From positions 248,001 to 312,000 of the forward strand of contig NZ_AEEB01000022.1 of the NCBI RefSeq assembly GCF_000179775.1: a DNA stretch of 64,000 nucleotides, read 5' to 3'. The notes beneath the pieces are model-generated. The model was not told the origin of the DNA and did no database searches. It was given only the letters and a program-made list of their open reading frames with translations. Position 1 is the first letter of the stretch. Each line of letters begins with the position of its first letter. The stretch is from Ahrensia sp. R2A130. Lineage in GTDB: Bacteria > Pseudomonadota > Alphaproteobacteria > Rhizobiales > Rhizobiaceae. Made by a program: the position numbers and the translations under genes. Below are positions 47,198-56,969 of this stretch, one piece after another.

Positions 47198-49006
47198 ATG
47201 GCAACTGCCCAAACCAAAAAAGCCTACACCTTCATCGACCACACAGTGGACGTCTGCGTCGTGGGCGCGGGCGGCGCAGGGCTTCGTGCTACGCTTGGCG
47301 CGGCGCAGGCCGGGTTGAAGACGGCCTGCATCACCAAGGTTTTCCCAACGCGCTCCCACACGGTTGCAGCGCAGGGCGGCGTTGCGGCATCGCTCGGCAA
47401 TATGGGCAAGGACACGTGGCAGTGGCACATGTACGACACCGTGAAGGGATCGGACTGGCTGGGCGACCAGGACGCCATCGAATATCTGTGCCGCGAAGCG
47501 CCCAAGGCGGTTTATGAACTCGACCATTTCGGCGTGCCGTTTTCGCGCACCGAAGAAGGCAAAATCTACCAGCGCCCGTTCGGCGGCATGACCACCGAAT
47601 ATGGCGAAGGCCCGCCCGCCCAGCGCACCTGTGCTGCCGCTGACCGCACCGGCCACGCCATGTTGCACACGCTCTACGGCCAGAGCCTGAAATATGACGC
47701 GGAATTCTACATCGAGTATTTCGCCATCGACCTCATCATGGAAGACGGTGCCTGCCGTGGCGTCATCTGCATGGACCTCGCCACCGGCGAGCTTCATCGC
47801 TTTCGCGCCCACAAAACCATTCTCGCCACCGGCGGTTATGGCCGCGCCTACTTCTCCTGCACGTCTGCCCACACCTGCACGGGTGACGGCAACGCCATGG
47901 TGCTGCGCGCGGGGCTGCCGTTGCAGGACATGGAGTTCATCCAGTTCCACCCAACCGGTATTTACGGTGCCGGTTGCCTCATCACTGAAGGCTCGCGTGG
48001 CGAAGGCGGCTATCTCGTCAATTCCGAAGGCGAGCGCTTCATGGAGCGTTACGCGCCCTCCGCCAAAGACCTTGCGTCCCGCGATGTCGTGTCCCGCTCC
48101 ATGACCATGGAAATCCGCGAAGGTCGTGGCGTGGGCGCCAAGGGCGACCACATCTATCTCCACCTTGACCACCTCGACAGCGAACTGCTGGCCGAACGAC
48201 TGCCCGGCATTTCCGAGAGCGCGAAAATCTTCGCCGGTGTCGACGTCACCAAGGAGCCGATCCCGGTCATCCCCACGGTGCACTACAATATGGGCGGCAT
48301 TCCCACGAACTATCATGGCGAAGTGTTGACCAAGAAAGACGGCGACCCCGACAGCGTTGTTCAGGGCCTCATGGCCGTGGGCGAAGCCGCCTGCGTGTCA
48401 GTGCACGGGGCAAACCGTCTGGGTTCCAACTCCCTCATCGACCTCGTGGTCTTTGGTCGCGCGGCTGGCCTGCGCTGTCAGGAAACCGTGACGCCGGGCC
48501 AAAGCCACGCGCCGCTGCAGGAAGGTTCCAGCGACCTCGCCGTCTCCCGCCTCGACCATTTCCGCCACGCCGATGGCGGCACGTCGACGGCTGAACTGCG
48601 CGACGCCATGCAGGAAACCATGCAGACCAATTGCGCAGTCTTCCGCACCAGCGAAATTCTCGAAGAGGGTCAGAAGAAGATCGCCGATGTGTGGTCCGGC
48701 ACCGACGATATTTCCGTCACCGACAAGGGCATGATCTGGAACACCGATCTGGTGGAAACGATGGAGTTCGACAACCTCATCAGCCAGGCCGCCGTAACCG
48801 TGGAATCAGCTGCCGCCCGCAAAGAAAGCCGCGGCGCCCACGCCCACGAGGATTTCCCCGACCGCGACGACAAGAACTGGATGCACCACACGCTGGCTTT
48901 TGCCGACGACGACAAAAAGAAAGTCGATTTAGGCGCCCGCCCCGTCCACACCTACACGCTGTCCAACGAGGTGAGCTACATCAAGCCGAAGGCTCGGGTG
49001 TACTAA
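47198..49006 (+). CDS. sdhA: Succinate dehydrogenase flavoprotein subunit
   Basis: 602 residues. FAD-binding [20 protein letters not shown], covalent-FAD His54 in [13 protein letters not shown], substrate region with [15 protein letters not shown] and RGEGGYLVN, and the C-terminal [14 protein letters not shown]. It oxidises succinate to fumarate. Unusually for the order sdhCDAB, the next gene is not sdhB but a DUF4062 gene 15 bases downstream; sdhB is 4.5 kb away. Confidence 0.97.
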   Translation: MATAQTKKAYTFIDHTVDVCVVGAGGAGLRATLGAAQAGLKTACITKVFPTRSHTVAAQGGVAASLGNMGKDTWQWHMYDTVKGSDWLGDQDAIEYLCREAPKAVYELDHFGVPFSRTEEGKIYQRPFGGMTTEYGEGPPAQRTCAAADRTGHAMLHTLYGQSLKYDAEFYIEYFAIDLIMEDGACRGVICMDLATGELHRFRAHKTILATGGYGRAYFSCTSAHTCTGDGNAMVLRAGLPLQDMEFIQFHPTGIYGAGCLITEGSRGEGGYLVNSEGERFMERYAPSAKDLASRDVVSRSMTMEIREGRGVGAKGDHIYLHLDHLDSELLAERLPGISESAKIFAGVDVTKEPIPVIPTVHYNMGGIPTNYHGEVLTKKDGDPDSVVQGLMAVGEAACVSVHGANRLGSNSLIDLVVFGRAAGLRCQETVTPGQSHAPLQEGSSDLAVSRLDHFRHADGGTSTAELRDAMQETMQTNCAVFRTSEILEEGQKKIADVWSGTDDISVTDKGMIWNTDLVETMEFDNLISQAAVTVESAAARKESRGAHAHEDFPDRDDKNWMHHTLAFADDDKKKVDLGARPVHTYTLSNEVSYIKPKARVY

Positions 49007-49021
49007 GGCCCGACGCATTCA

Positions 49022-50101
49022 ATGAAAAAGTATGAAGTTTTTATTAGCTCAACGTTCAAGGATTTGAGGAAAGAACGTCAGGCAGTACAGGATGTAGTGA
49101 TTAGAGCCGGAGATTTTCCAGTTCAGATGGAATCTTTCCCAGCCTCAGATCAGGAGCAATTTGAATATATCAAAACACTGATCGATAGTTGCGATTACTA
49201 TGTTCTGATAATTGCTGGTCGGTATGGAACACAGAGCAAAGCGGGTTTGAGCTACACGCACCGCGAGTATCAATATGCTGTATCTTCCGGCGTCCCTGTC
49301 CTCGCATTCATCCACGGCAATTTGCCGTCCATATCTGCGAAAAAATCCGAAACGACTTTAGACGGAAAAGCGGCGCTACAGAAATTTATTGGCGAAGTAG
49401 AGAAGGGTCGACTTCGGCGCAGTTGGACGGATATAGGAAGTTTAAAACTCGCAGTACGAGAAGCATTGGATCATGCGAAGGCAATTTCACCTCGTACCGG
49501 TTGGGTTTCAGCTGCGACAGTATCCAGTGCTGACGTCCTCGCTGATTTGCATTCATTTCGCAAAGAGAATGACAGGCTGAAAGCGCAAGTCGGTGAACTA
49601 ATCATAGATTTCCCTCTTCCAGACATTCCGAGTCCAACGGACACCTTTGGATGTAATATCGGACCTGTGGCACCTTCGGGATTTGCAACACAACAAGGTT
49701 CCTTTTTCTCAGTCCGAATAAATTGGACCGATATGTTTATTCACTTCCATAGGAACCTCTCTTGGAGCTCTAACGATTGGAATGGTGAGGATTACTATTA
49801 CGTGAATGAGGAGGAATCGATGACTGCGATAGGTTCAAGTATAGCAAAAACGATTGATCCTATGATCTCTGAAAATCTGTTTTCCATATTCAAAGCAGAC
49901 TTTGATCGGATCAAGAGCTATTATTTGGAGGCCGGTCTTTTTACGGAAGCCGGCGGTCAGCCTTTTACGGAAATGGGAAACAAAATTTCTCGTAGGCAAC
50001 AGATCTCGGGGAATTCAGACTCGTCCTTAGAAATTGTCAGCGGCACTCTCAAGGTATCCCCAATCTCAGTTGCGGAAGCCGACGACGACATTCCGTTTTA
50101 A
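49022..50101 (+). CDS. DUF4062 (TIR-like) protein ending in an SSB-type DDDIPF tail
   Basis: 359 residues. The N-terminal ~95 residues are a DUF4062 domain: KKYEVFISSTFKDLRKERQA, VQMESFPASDQ and CDYYVLIIAGRYGT with YTHREYQYA. This domain has a TIR-like fold and is often found in bacterial defence or STAND proteins. A short helical linker (LHSFRKENDRLKAQVGEL, about 182-201) leads to an unrecognised C-terminal domain (about 205-340). The last six residues are DDDIPF, the conserved protein-binding tip of bacterial single-stranded-DNA-binding protein, written GACGACGACATTCCGTTT and then TAA. The gene is clearly A+T-richer than sdhA and the transporter genes, a sign of transfer. It starts right after sdhA and may be read from the sdh promoter. 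Confidence 0.85.
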   Translation: MKKYEVFISSTFKDLRKERQAVQDVVIRAGDFPVQMESFPASDQEQFEYIKTLIDSCDYYVLIIAGRYGTQSKAGLSYTHREYQYAVSSGVPVLAFIHGNLPSISAKKSETTLDGKAALQKFIGEVEKGRLRRSWTDIGSLKLAVREALDHAKAISPRTGWVSAATVSSADVLADLHSFRKENDRLKAQVGELIIDFPLPDIPSPTDTFGCNIGPVAPSGFATQQGSFFSVRINWTDMFIHFHRNLSWSSNDWNGEDYYYVNEEESMTAIGSSIAKTIDPMISENLFSIFKADFDRIKSYYLEAGLFTEAGGQPFTEMGNKISRRQQISGNSDSSLEIVSGTLKVSPISVAEADDDIPF

Positions 50102-50200
50102 GAAGCATTTTCCGGCGTACGAAATTACTAGATTAGGAGTCGTTTGTATCGCGGAAGTTCAGTAAGTATCCTCCTTACACACTCTGGGAGGAACCACACC

Positions 50201-51199
50201 ATGACCAACATCACCCGCCGCACGGCCATCGCTGGCTTGTCCGCAGCCGCTACGCTGCCGATTATCGGCTCGCCTGCATTCGCGCAGACGAAGACCAAGC
50301 TTACCGTTGGCGCATTGCGCTTTACGTCTCATGCAGCGTCGTTCGTCGCCAAGGAGCGCGGCTATTTCGATGAGGCTGGGCTCGATGTGGACTTCGCGTT
50401 CTTTCAGGCAGCCCAGCCCATGGCCGTGGCGATTGCCTCCGGCGACGCCGACTTTGCGGTGACCGCGATTTCCGGTGGCCTCGTGTCGCTGGCGCAGAAG
50501 GATGCGGTGCGTGTTATCGCCGGAGCGTTGCGTGAAGAAAAAGGCGTCGACGGCCAGAAGATCCTCGTCTCCGACGCTGCCTTTCAAGCCGGTGTAAAAA
50601 CCCCGAAAGACCTCGACGGCAAGGCATGGGCGGTCACGCAGGCCGGCTCGTCCTTCCATTACATGGGCTCCAAAATTGCCGCCGCCGAAGGCGTGACGCT
50701 GGAGTTCAAACCGCTCCAGAAGGTCGGCGCGATCATCGGCGCGTTGAAGTCCGGTCAGGTGGACGCATGGTCCATCGTGCCCCACATTGCCAAGCCGCTG
50801 TCCGGCGGCGGCGCGGTGCACATCATCGGCAATGTGGCCGACTACCTGCCCGATTATCAGGTCACCACCGTCTTTACGTCGAAGGCCACCGCAGAAGGTG
50901 AAGAGGAAAAAGCCCGCGCCTTCCTCGCCGCATTCCAGAAGGGTGCCGACGATTTCAACGCAGCGCTGGTGGACAAAACCGCAGGCGACGAGGCGGCTGA
51001 AGACATGGTCAAACTGATCCACAAATACGTCTATACCGACCGCCCATACGAGAAGGCCAAGCCTTCCATCGTGAACGGCGCGATGCGCATCACCACCGAG
51101 ATGAACAAGGCCAGCGTCGACGACCAACTGGCCTGGTACGACAGCGAAGGCTTGGTGACCGGGGACATGTCCATGGTGGTGGACGGGCGCTACCTCTAG
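50201..51199 (+). CDS. ABC transporter substrate-binding protein (SsuA/NMT1-like), Tat-type signal
   Basis: 332 residues from the ATG at 50201, which is preceded by GGAGG. The signal peptide has two Arg (TRRTAIAGLSAAATLPIIG), compatible with Tat export. The mature protein is of the NMT1/SsuA type: KLTVGALRFTSHAASFVAKE, GYFDEAGLDVDF and later GKAWAVTQAGSSFHYMG. Such proteins deliver sulfonates, pyrimidines or thiamine precursors, nitrate and so on; the ligand cannot be told from the sequence. It leads an operon with ATPase and permease. Confidence 0.85.
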   Translation: MTNITRRTAIAGLSAAATLPIIGSPAFAQTKTKLTVGALRFTSHAASFVAKERGYFDEAGLDVDFAFFQAAQPMAVAIASGDADFAVTAISGGLVSLAQKDAVRVIAGALREEKGVDGQKILVSDAAFQAGVKTPKDLDGKAWAVTQAGSSFHYMGSKIAAAEGVTLEFKPLQKVGAIIGALKSGQVDAWSIVPHIAKPLSGGGAVHIIGNVADYLPDYQVTTVFTSKATAEGEEEKARAFLAAFQKGADDFNAALVDKTAGDEAAEDMVKLIHKYVYTDRPYEKAKPSIVNGAMRITTEMNKASVDDQLAWYDSEGLVTGDMSMVVDGRYL

Positions 51200-51215
51200 C
51201 GCCCGACTGCGGGCG
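51200..51215 (+). other. Hairpin between the binding-protein and ATPase genes
   Basis: CGCCC and GGGCG form a five-pair stem around 6 bases, between the two genes (the stop codon ends at 51199). Such stems often protect binding-protein mRNA and lower expression of downstream genes. Inference from structure only. Confidence 0.4.
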
Positions 51216-51220
51216 ACCCC

Positions 51221-51988
51221 GTGCATCTGCGCGTCGAAGGCCTCACCCACTCCTACGGTGAGCTGACGGTTCTCGACGACATCACGCTGGATATTCCGGC
51301 GGGGCAGATACTCTGCCTCGTTGGCCCATCCGGCTGCGGAAAATCCACCCTGTTGCGGATGATCGGCGGGCTGGAAAAACCCGATGCCGGTGCCGTGATG
51401 GCGTTGGACAAACCGCCCGCCACGTCGCTCAACCCGCTCACCTACATCTTTCAGGATTTCGCCCTGCTGCCGTGGCGAACGGTGGAAGGAAATGTGGCTC
51501 TGGCTTTGGAGCATCACGACATCACGGCGGCTGAACGCACCGAGATCATCACTGACGTTCTGGCCCGCACGAGACTATCGGACTTCGCCAACGCCGTGCC
51601 CAGACAACTTTCAGGCGGCATGAAACAGCGCGTCGCCATCGCCCGTGCGCTGGCTGTGCGCCCTGCCGTCATGTTGATGGACGAACCGCTTTCCGCGCTG
51701 GACGCCCAGACGCGGGAATTGCTGATGGACGATCTCGTCGGCCTGTTCGAGCGCACACCATTCACCGCCATTTACGTGACGCACAATCTCGACGAGGCCG
51801 TGCGCCTCGGCCACCGCATTGCCATCCTGTCACGCCGTCCGGGGCGGGTGCGCGAGGTGGTGGAAATCGACACGCCTTTGTCACAGCGCAGCATGACGGA
51901 CCCGGCGCTGGCCGAAGCGCGCGACAAGCTGTGGAACGCCATGCGCCGCGAGGCGATGGAAGCCGATCTGGAGCTTTCCGATGCGTGA
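51221..51988 (+). CDS. ABC transporter ATP-binding protein (SsuB/TauB-like)
   Basis: 255 residues from a GTG start. Walker A GPSGCGKST at 35-43, Q-loop in TYIFQDFALLPWRTVEGNV, signature LSGGMKQRVAIARAL, Walker B VMLMDEPLSALD, and the H-loop His in YVTHNLDEAVRL. The FQDFALLPWRT Q-loop is typical of the nitrate/sulfonate/taurine class. It powers the permease that follows, overlapping it by 8 bases. Confidence 0.9.
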   Translation: MHLRVEGLTHSYGELTVLDDITLDIPAGQILCLVGPSGCGKSTLLRMIGGLEKPDAGAVMALDKPPATSLNPLTYIFQDFALLPWRTVEGNVALALEHHDITAAERTEIITDVLARTRLSDFANAVPRQLSGGMKQRVAIARALAVRPAVMLMDEPLSALDAQTRELLMDDLVGLFERTPFTAIYVTHNLDEAVRLGHRIAILSRRPGRVREVVEIDTPLSQRSMTDPALAEARDKLWNAMRREAMEADLELSDA

Positions 51989-52814
51989 GGGGCCGATGCG
52001 TGAGACGAGCAAACCAACGACCACTAAAACTGCCGCCCCCATTGCCTACCGCGGCGGCGGCTTTGCCCCTAAGCCGGTCGTCTGGGCAGGCGCTGCACTA
52101 TTGATCGGCTTGCTCGTGCTTGCCGAAATCGGAACGCGCACCGGCGACATTTCCGCGCTCACCCTTCCTCGCCCTTCCGCAGTTTGGAACACATTCGTGG
52201 AATTGTGGACGTCCGGCCTGCTGTTCAAACATCTCGTTCCCTCACTGACACGCCTTGCCGTCGGTGCGTTTTTCGGTGTGCTGGCAGGCGTCGCGGTTGG
52301 TGTTGCGATCGGTCTGTTCTCGCTGGCGCGCGGTGCGCTTGTTCCGCTGGTCGCCGCCATCTTTCCCATTCCCAAAATCGCGCTTCTGCCGCTCTTCGTC
52401 ATCTGGTTCGGCATTGGCGAAGGGTCGAAATACGCGCTCATCGCCTTCGGCACCTTCACCCCCACCGTGGTCGCCACCTATGGCGCGGTGGATGCAGTGG
52501 ACCGCACACTCATCCGCATGGGCCAATCGTTCGGCCTGCCGTGGTGGAGCATCGTCCGCAAAATCGTTCTGCCCGGCGCGTTGCCCGGCATATTGTCCGG
52601 CCTGCGCGTGTCGCTGGCCATCGCCATCATCCTGCTGGTGGCCGCAGAGATGTTGGGCGCGACCTATGGCATTGGCGCCTATATTCTGGAAGCCGGCAGC
52701 CTCTACGATCTGGAGCGGCTGTTCGCGGGCGTCACCATTCTATCGCTATTGGGCCTGCTGGTCTCGTGGGCCATCGGCCGTATTGAACGTCGTTTCCTCG
52801 CCTGGCGGTCTTAA
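51981..52814 (+). CDS. ABC transporter permease (SsuC/TauC-like)
   Basis: 277 residues if translation begins at the ATG at 51981 (another ATG at 51996). Six membrane segments. The ATPase-contact EAA-type loop is seen in YGAVDAVDRTLIRMGQSFGL with PGALPGILSGLRVSLAIAII. The early IFPIPKIALLPLFVIWFGIG is typical of the family. It follows the ATPase closely, completing an SBP-ATPase-permease operon placed inside the sdh locus. Confidence 0.88.
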   Translation: MREGPMRETSKPTTTKTAAPIAYRGGGFAPKPVVWAGAALLIGLLVLAEIGTRTGDISALTLPRPSAVWNTFVELWTSGLLFKHLVPSLTRLAVGAFFGVLAGVAVGVAIGLFSLARGALVPLVAAIFPIPKIALLPLFVIWFGIGEGSKYALIAFGTFTPTVVATYGAVDAVDRTLIRMGQSFGLPWWSIVRKIVLPGALPGILSGLRVSLAIAIILLVAAEMLGATYGIGAYILEAGSLYDLERLFAGVTILSLLGLLVSWAIGRIERRFLAWRS

Positions 52815-52901
52815 AACGCATCAGTTTCGCACTATCTAGGAGCCATTATGCTCCTCAACGCGTTGTCGGGGAAAGAAAACCGTTTTGATCGGGATTGACC
52901 C

Positions 52902-53396
52902 ATGAAACTGACCGCTATCGCCACTTTGGCAACCGCCACCGCCATGACCTTCATGCCAGCACTTTGCGCCAACGCCGAAGAAGTTGGCGAAGTTGGCGTC
53001 GATTGGACCGGCAACGACATCATCATCGAAGCCATTGCCGACCCCAAAGTGAAGGGCATCACCTGCCACGTGACCTATTTCGAACGTGGCATAATCGACC
53101 GCCTGCGCCGTGGCGATATCTTTCAGGACCCGTCCAACAACTCCATCGCCTGCCGCCAGACAGGCCCGCTGATGATCGGTGATATCGAGGAAGATGAAGG
53201 CGGCGAAGAGGTGTTCTCCCAGCGCCAGTCCCTCATCTGGAAGTCGGTCAAGGTCACACGCGTTTATGACAAAAAGAACAAAACGCTGATCTACCTCACC
53301 CACGCCAACCAGGTGCAGGACGGTTCAGCGAAGATGTCGATCTCCACCGTTCCGCTCTACGGGCAGGACGTGACGTGGGAAGACGGCCGCAGCTAG
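52902..53396 (+). CDS. creA: CreA-family periplasmic protein
   Basis: 164 residues. Signal peptide ([20 protein letters not shown]), then the conserved CreA start [40 protein letters not shown] and [15 protein letters not shown], with two Cys for a disulfide. CreA proteins are conserved but without a known biochemical role. The gene lies just before sdhB and after the transporter, its own promoter probably in the 87-base gap upstream. Confidence 0.9.
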   Translation: MKLTAIATLATATAMTFMPALCANAEEVGEVGVDWTGNDIIIEAIADPKVKGITCHVTYFERGIIDRLRRGDIFQDPSNNSIACRQTGPLMIGDIEEDEGGEEVFSQRQSLIWKSVKVTRVYDKKNKTLIYLTHANQVQDGSAKMSISTVPLYGQDVTWEDGRS

Positions 53397-53535
53397 CGCG
53401 CAACTCTCATCTGCCTTCGGCTCGACTACAGCCTCAACTGCGACCCTAACTGCGACGAAGGCACGGCTTGCATGTGCCGCGCCATCGTTGCATTCCAGTA
53501 CAGCACCCAAATTCACTCCGGGTCGGGAGCCCCTG

Positions 53536-54321
53536 ATGGTCGAACTCGTACTGCCCAAGAATTCTAAAATCGAAGACGGCAAGGTTTGGACGCAAATTGC
53601 ATCCGATCAAAAAGCTCCCGGTCGCGAGTTCAAAATTTACCGTTGGTCGCCTGATGATGACCGCAACCCGCGCGTCGACACTTACACTGTGAACACAGAC
53701 GATTGCGGCCCCATGGTTCTCGACGCGCTGCTTTGGATCAAGGCCAATGTCGATCCGACACTGACCTTCCGCCGCTCATGCCGCGAGGGCATTTGCGGCT
53801 CCTGTGCCATGAACATCGACGGCACCAACACGCTGGCCTGCACCAAGGGCATGGCCGAAGTATCGGGCGCTGTAAAAATCTACCCGCTTCCGCACATGCC
53901 GGTGGTGAAAGACCTCGTGCCCGACCTCACGAACTTTTACGCTCAGCACCGCTCCATCGAGCCATACCTGAAAACGGTAACGCCGAAGCCGGAAAAAGAG
54001 TGGAAGCAATCGCCGGAAGACCGCGAGAAACTCGACGGTCTTTACGAGTGCATCCTGTGCGCCTGCTGCTCCACGTCCTGCCCGTCCTACTGGTGGAATG
54101 GCGATCGATATCTTGGCCCGGCAACGTTGCTGCAAGCCTATCGCTGGCTCATCGACAGCCGCGACGAAGCTACCGGCGACCGGCTCGACAACCTCGAAGA
54201 CCCATTCCGCCTCTACCGTTGCCACACGATTATGAACTGCGCGCAGGCTTGTCCCAAAGGCTTGAACCCCGCCAAGGCAATTGCGGAAATCAAGAAGATG
54301 ATGGTGGAACGTCGCGTCTAA
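53536..54321 (+). CDS. sdhB: Succinate dehydrogenase iron-sulfur subunit
   Basis: 261 residues from the ATG at 53536 with GGGAG upstream. [2Fe-2S] ligands C82, C87, C90 and C102 ([10 protein letters not shown]...C), then the 4Fe-4S/3Fe-4S Cys clusters in [17 protein letters not shown] and [17 protein letters not shown]. It passes electrons from SdhA to the quinone. It is 4.5 kb downstream of sdhA. The 139 bases upstream hold no recognisable ORF and may contain a promoter of its own. Confidence 0.96.
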   Translation: MVELVLPKNSKIEDGKVWTQIASDQKAPGREFKIYRWSPDDDRNPRVDTYTVNTDDCGPMVLDALLWIKANVDPTLTFRRSCREGICGSCAMNIDGTNTLACTKGMAEVSGAVKIYPLPHMPVVKDLVPDLTNFYAQHRSIEPYLKTVTPKPEKEWKQSPEDREKLDGLYECILCACCSTSCPSYWWNGDRYLGPATLLQAYRWLIDSRDEATGDRLDNLEDPFRLYRCHTIMNCAQACPKGLNPAKAIAEIKKMMVERRV

Positions 54322-54365
54322 ACGCGGTTTTCAGCCTACCCTTGCCATCTGCCCCAAGCGCCTAT

Positions 54366-54534
54366 GTCGCCCCAGCGCAGGCGGGGAACTACTTATCCGC
54401 GAGACGTGGCAGTGGTTGGGTTCGGTATGTTGACTGCTGGGAAGCATGGGCGTCTGCTTTTTCTGCCACGTTTCGTTGCGAAGTGGGTCCCCGCCGGAGC
54501 CTGTCCTCGGGCTTGACCCGTGGGCGGGGATGAC
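54366..54534. repeat. Paired palindromic element, copy 2
   Basis: A 169-base element like that at 24705. Outer arms (GTCGCCCCAGCGCAGGCGGGG and GTCCCCGCC...GGGCGGGGATGAC) are near-inverted copies, and inner arms GACGTGGCAG / CTGCCACGTT form another stem. The right arm has about 20 extra bases (GGAGCCTGTCCTCGGGCTTG) inside it. Confidence 0.75.
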
Positions 54535-54599
54535 ATGGGAGTGTGGGTTGCGGACGAGCCAAAACATCGACCCGTCTTCCGACGTCCGAACGGGGAGCA

Positions 54600-54714
54600 G
54601 GCGGCGAAGAGCCGCCCGGGGCTAATGCCCTGCGCCCGCGCAGCGAAGGCCCCTTGGGGCCGACAGCGTGAGCGCAACAAGGTGTCGCCGCTTTGGCTGC
54701 GCCAAAGCGCAAGC
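54600..54714 (+). repeat. Covarying hairpin repeat, copy C
   Basis: Stem 1 GGCGGC/GCCGCC around GAAGA (54600-54616), stem 2 GGGC-TAAT-GCCC (54619-54630), stem 3 GGCCCC-TT-GGGGCC with the conserved CGACAGCGTGAGCGCAAC following. A further module CTTTGGC-TGC-GCCAAAG (54691-54707) is followed by CGCAAGCGAC, similar to the end of copy D. Confidence 0.78.
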
Positions 54715-55286
54715 GACCCCGTAAAACATGAGCCAGCGGGACGAAGAAGTCTGCCGTTAGCCTGTAGTCTCAGGCGAAAAGGCATGACACCTTCGCCCCG
54801 CTCGATCCTGCTGCAGATGTGTCTCAACACCATTCCCGTCACCTCCCCGAACATGAGAACCCGAAAGTCCCCATCGGCCTTGCCCTCGGCCCGCCATTGC
54901 TGACGTTCGACGTCCGGTCCCGAAGCTGTTGTGGCAGCCCTGCCGGTGCGACATAGAGCTCCGCCCGCTTGCGACCGTTAAGCGCGCGCGACGGAAGGAT
55001 CGCTTTCACGCAGTCATCAGGTCGGTCCGGACGACCGGCTCATGCGCGAAAGAAAGGGCAGTATGCAGCCGGTTTGAAAGTGCGGGGAGAGATTTTCTGA
55101 AGCTCCGCACGCAGCAAGGGTCGCAACAGTTGCTTAACCATGAGTGCAACCCACCCGCCTGATTAAAGGAGTTCCGTAAGCCATTCGGGCAATTCTGCGA
55201 TGGAAAGCGCAGGGTCAGGCTGCAGGACATGGGAGTCCGGCAGACGCCACCTCTTCGCAGGGTACAAGGCCAAGGGGTTAATCGCT

Positions 55287-56813
55287 ATGGATCTGAACGT
55301 CACATTCAACGAGGGCGAAAACTATATCGTCGACATTGTTGGCCTGTTGGGAAAAAGCGATTTCTTCCCCGTTGTCACGATCACAAGTGTGATCTGGCAA
55401 AGTTTTGCCGACACCTTGAATGGCGCGACCACCGTAAGCGACGGACAAACGAACCGCGACCTCGTTGACGGTCCGGTGGGAACGAATGTCGGCACCTCCC
55501 TTATGAACGGCCAAGGCCGCGTAGAGCTAACAGCTGATTTCACACGTCTTACAGAACTAGACGCTGGCAACGGCGCGGTGAGCGGAGCGAACGGGGAAAC
55601 TGCAAGCCATAACCACAGCAGTTTTGTCTATAATTACGCGTTGAGCGACGGCACCACAGGACGTCTTGATGTGCGGGTAAACGGTGTCGATGACGGCGGC
55701 GACCACATGCAAGCCATCGGCAACGCCAATGCAGAGTACGAGACGGGCGATGGTGACGACATGATCACCGACCTTGCCGGCGACGGCAGACTGATTGGCG
55801 GACAAGGTGCCGACGCGATGATAGGTGGCGCAGGCAATGACGTCTACGACGTGGAGAACATCGGCGACACAGTCATCGAACAGGCAATCAATGGCGGAAC
55901 CGACACCGTCTATTCAACGCTCTCCCACACGCTGGCCGATAACGTTGAAAACGTCATCCTGAAATTCGGCGACAACCTAGATGCAACCGGCAACGATCTG
56001 ACCAATCTGCTGGCCGGCAATGCCGGGGCCAACACGCTTGATGGCAGGGGCGGAACAGACATGATGTTAGGTTCCGGCGGCAATGATACGTACATTATCG
56101 ACCAATCGGACCTCATCATCGAATATGCTGGCGAGGGCAATGATACGGTACGGGCCGATTTCGACTACACGTTACTCGACCATTTTGAGAACCTGGAAAT
56201 GGGGCTTCAGGCCAACATTGGCACAGGCAACGCGCTTGCCAACACAATCACCGGTAATGACGGCAACAACATCTTGGACGGCGGTGCCGGAACCGACATT
56301 CTCATCGGCGGTGCAGGTGATGACATCTATATCCTCGACAACTCCGCAGATCTGGTCACCGAAACAGATCAAGGCGGCACGGACACCGTCATGTCATCTG
56401 CCGATATTCATCTGTCGGCAAATGTGGAAGCGCTGGTGCTGACCGGCAATGCCGTGACAGGCTGGGGCAACGACCAGTCCAACCACCTGTACGGTAATGA
56501 CGGCGTTAATGTTCTGTTTGGCAGAGGCGGTTCGGACTACATGGTCGGTGGCGAGGGTGACGACATTTTCATCATTGTAGCCGAGGACGGCGCCGTGGAT
56601 GTGATTGGCGACTTCACCGGGGCAGGCGTGGCCGGTGGTGACCGTCTTGGCTTTTCCGCAGCCGATTTTGGCAGGGACGGCGTTGTCAAACAGTTGTCGC
56701 AGACCTCATTCGAGGTGGCCTCTGCAGATGGCTCCGTCACACAACAATTCATCCTCACGAATATGGAAGAGGGTAACGGCGGCTTGGAACCTGACGACTA
56801 CTATTTTGATTAG
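55287..56813 (+). CDS. RTX calcium-binding protein, secreted
   Basis: 508 residues from the ATG at 55287. The first ~150 residues (LNVTFNEGENYIVDIVGLLG and following, with TASHNHSSFVYNYAL) are an unrecognised N-terminal domain with two acidic, Gly-rich stretches. From about 175, RTX nonapeptides (GGQGADAMIGGAGNDVYDV) alternate with repeated modules of about 100 residues: DNVENVILKFGDN, DHFENLEMGLQ, ANVEALVLTGN. The C-terminus (LEPDDYYFD) resembles that of the first RTX protein (LTADDYMFV), suggesting the same type I exporter. Possibly surface layer, adhesin or exoenzyme. Confidence 0.83.
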   Translation: MDLNVTFNEGENYIVDIVGLLGKSDFFPVVTITSVIWQSFADTLNGATTVSDGQTNRDLVDGPVGTNVGTSLMNGQGRVELTADFTRLTELDAGNGAVSGANGETASHNHSSFVYNYALSDGTTGRLDVRVNGVDDGGDHMQAIGNANAEYETGDGDDMITDLAGDGRLIGGQGADAMIGGAGNDVYDVENIGDTVIEQAINGGTDTVYSTLSHTLADNVENVILKFGDNLDATGNDLTNLLAGNAGANTLDGRGGTDMMLGSGGNDTYIIDQSDLIIEYAGEGNDTVRADFDYTLLDHFENLEMGLQANIGTGNALANTITGNDGNNILDGGAGTDILIGGAGDDIYILDNSADLVTETDQGGTDTVMSSADIHLSANVEALVLTGNAVTGWGNDQSNHLYGNDGVNVLFGRGGSDYMVGGEGDDIFIIVAEDGAVDVIGDFTGAGVAGGDRLGFSAADFGRDGVVKQLSQTSFEVASADGSVTQQFILTNMEEGNGGLEPDDYYFD

Positions 56814-56969
56814 GCGTTCCTGATACCGGCATAAGTCAGGGCTTGCGGCTAGTTGGAAAGCTGCGTTGAATTAGCGACGAGAAGGCGCACCAACCTCATC
56901 GAGCGCCTGACGATGCAGCGTATTAACCCCGCACTGCAACCAATATCCCGTCTCGAACATTTGTTCTGC

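Larger units (their letters stand above)
54322..55286. other. 965-base gap rich in palindromes and hairpin repeats, no convincing gene
   Basis: Between sdhB and the second RTX gene lie a paired palindromic element (54366-54534), a hairpin repeat (54600-54710) and about 580 bases in which several frames are open but none has a likely start, ribosome site or family. A TTAACCAT box (55134-55141) lies 146 bases before the RTX gene and could be a CtrA-type half site. Confidence 0.6.

Noticed and set aside
47087..48316. Minus-strand frame of 409 codons opposite sdhA
   Set aside because: Antisense shadow of sdhA without family resemblance or ribosome site; similar shadows lie opposite the transporter binding protein (50159-51517).
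54389..54960. Several overlapping frames in the gap after sdhB
   Set aside because: They run across palindromes and hairpin repeats, have no ribosome sites or family motifs, and none stands out in codon use.
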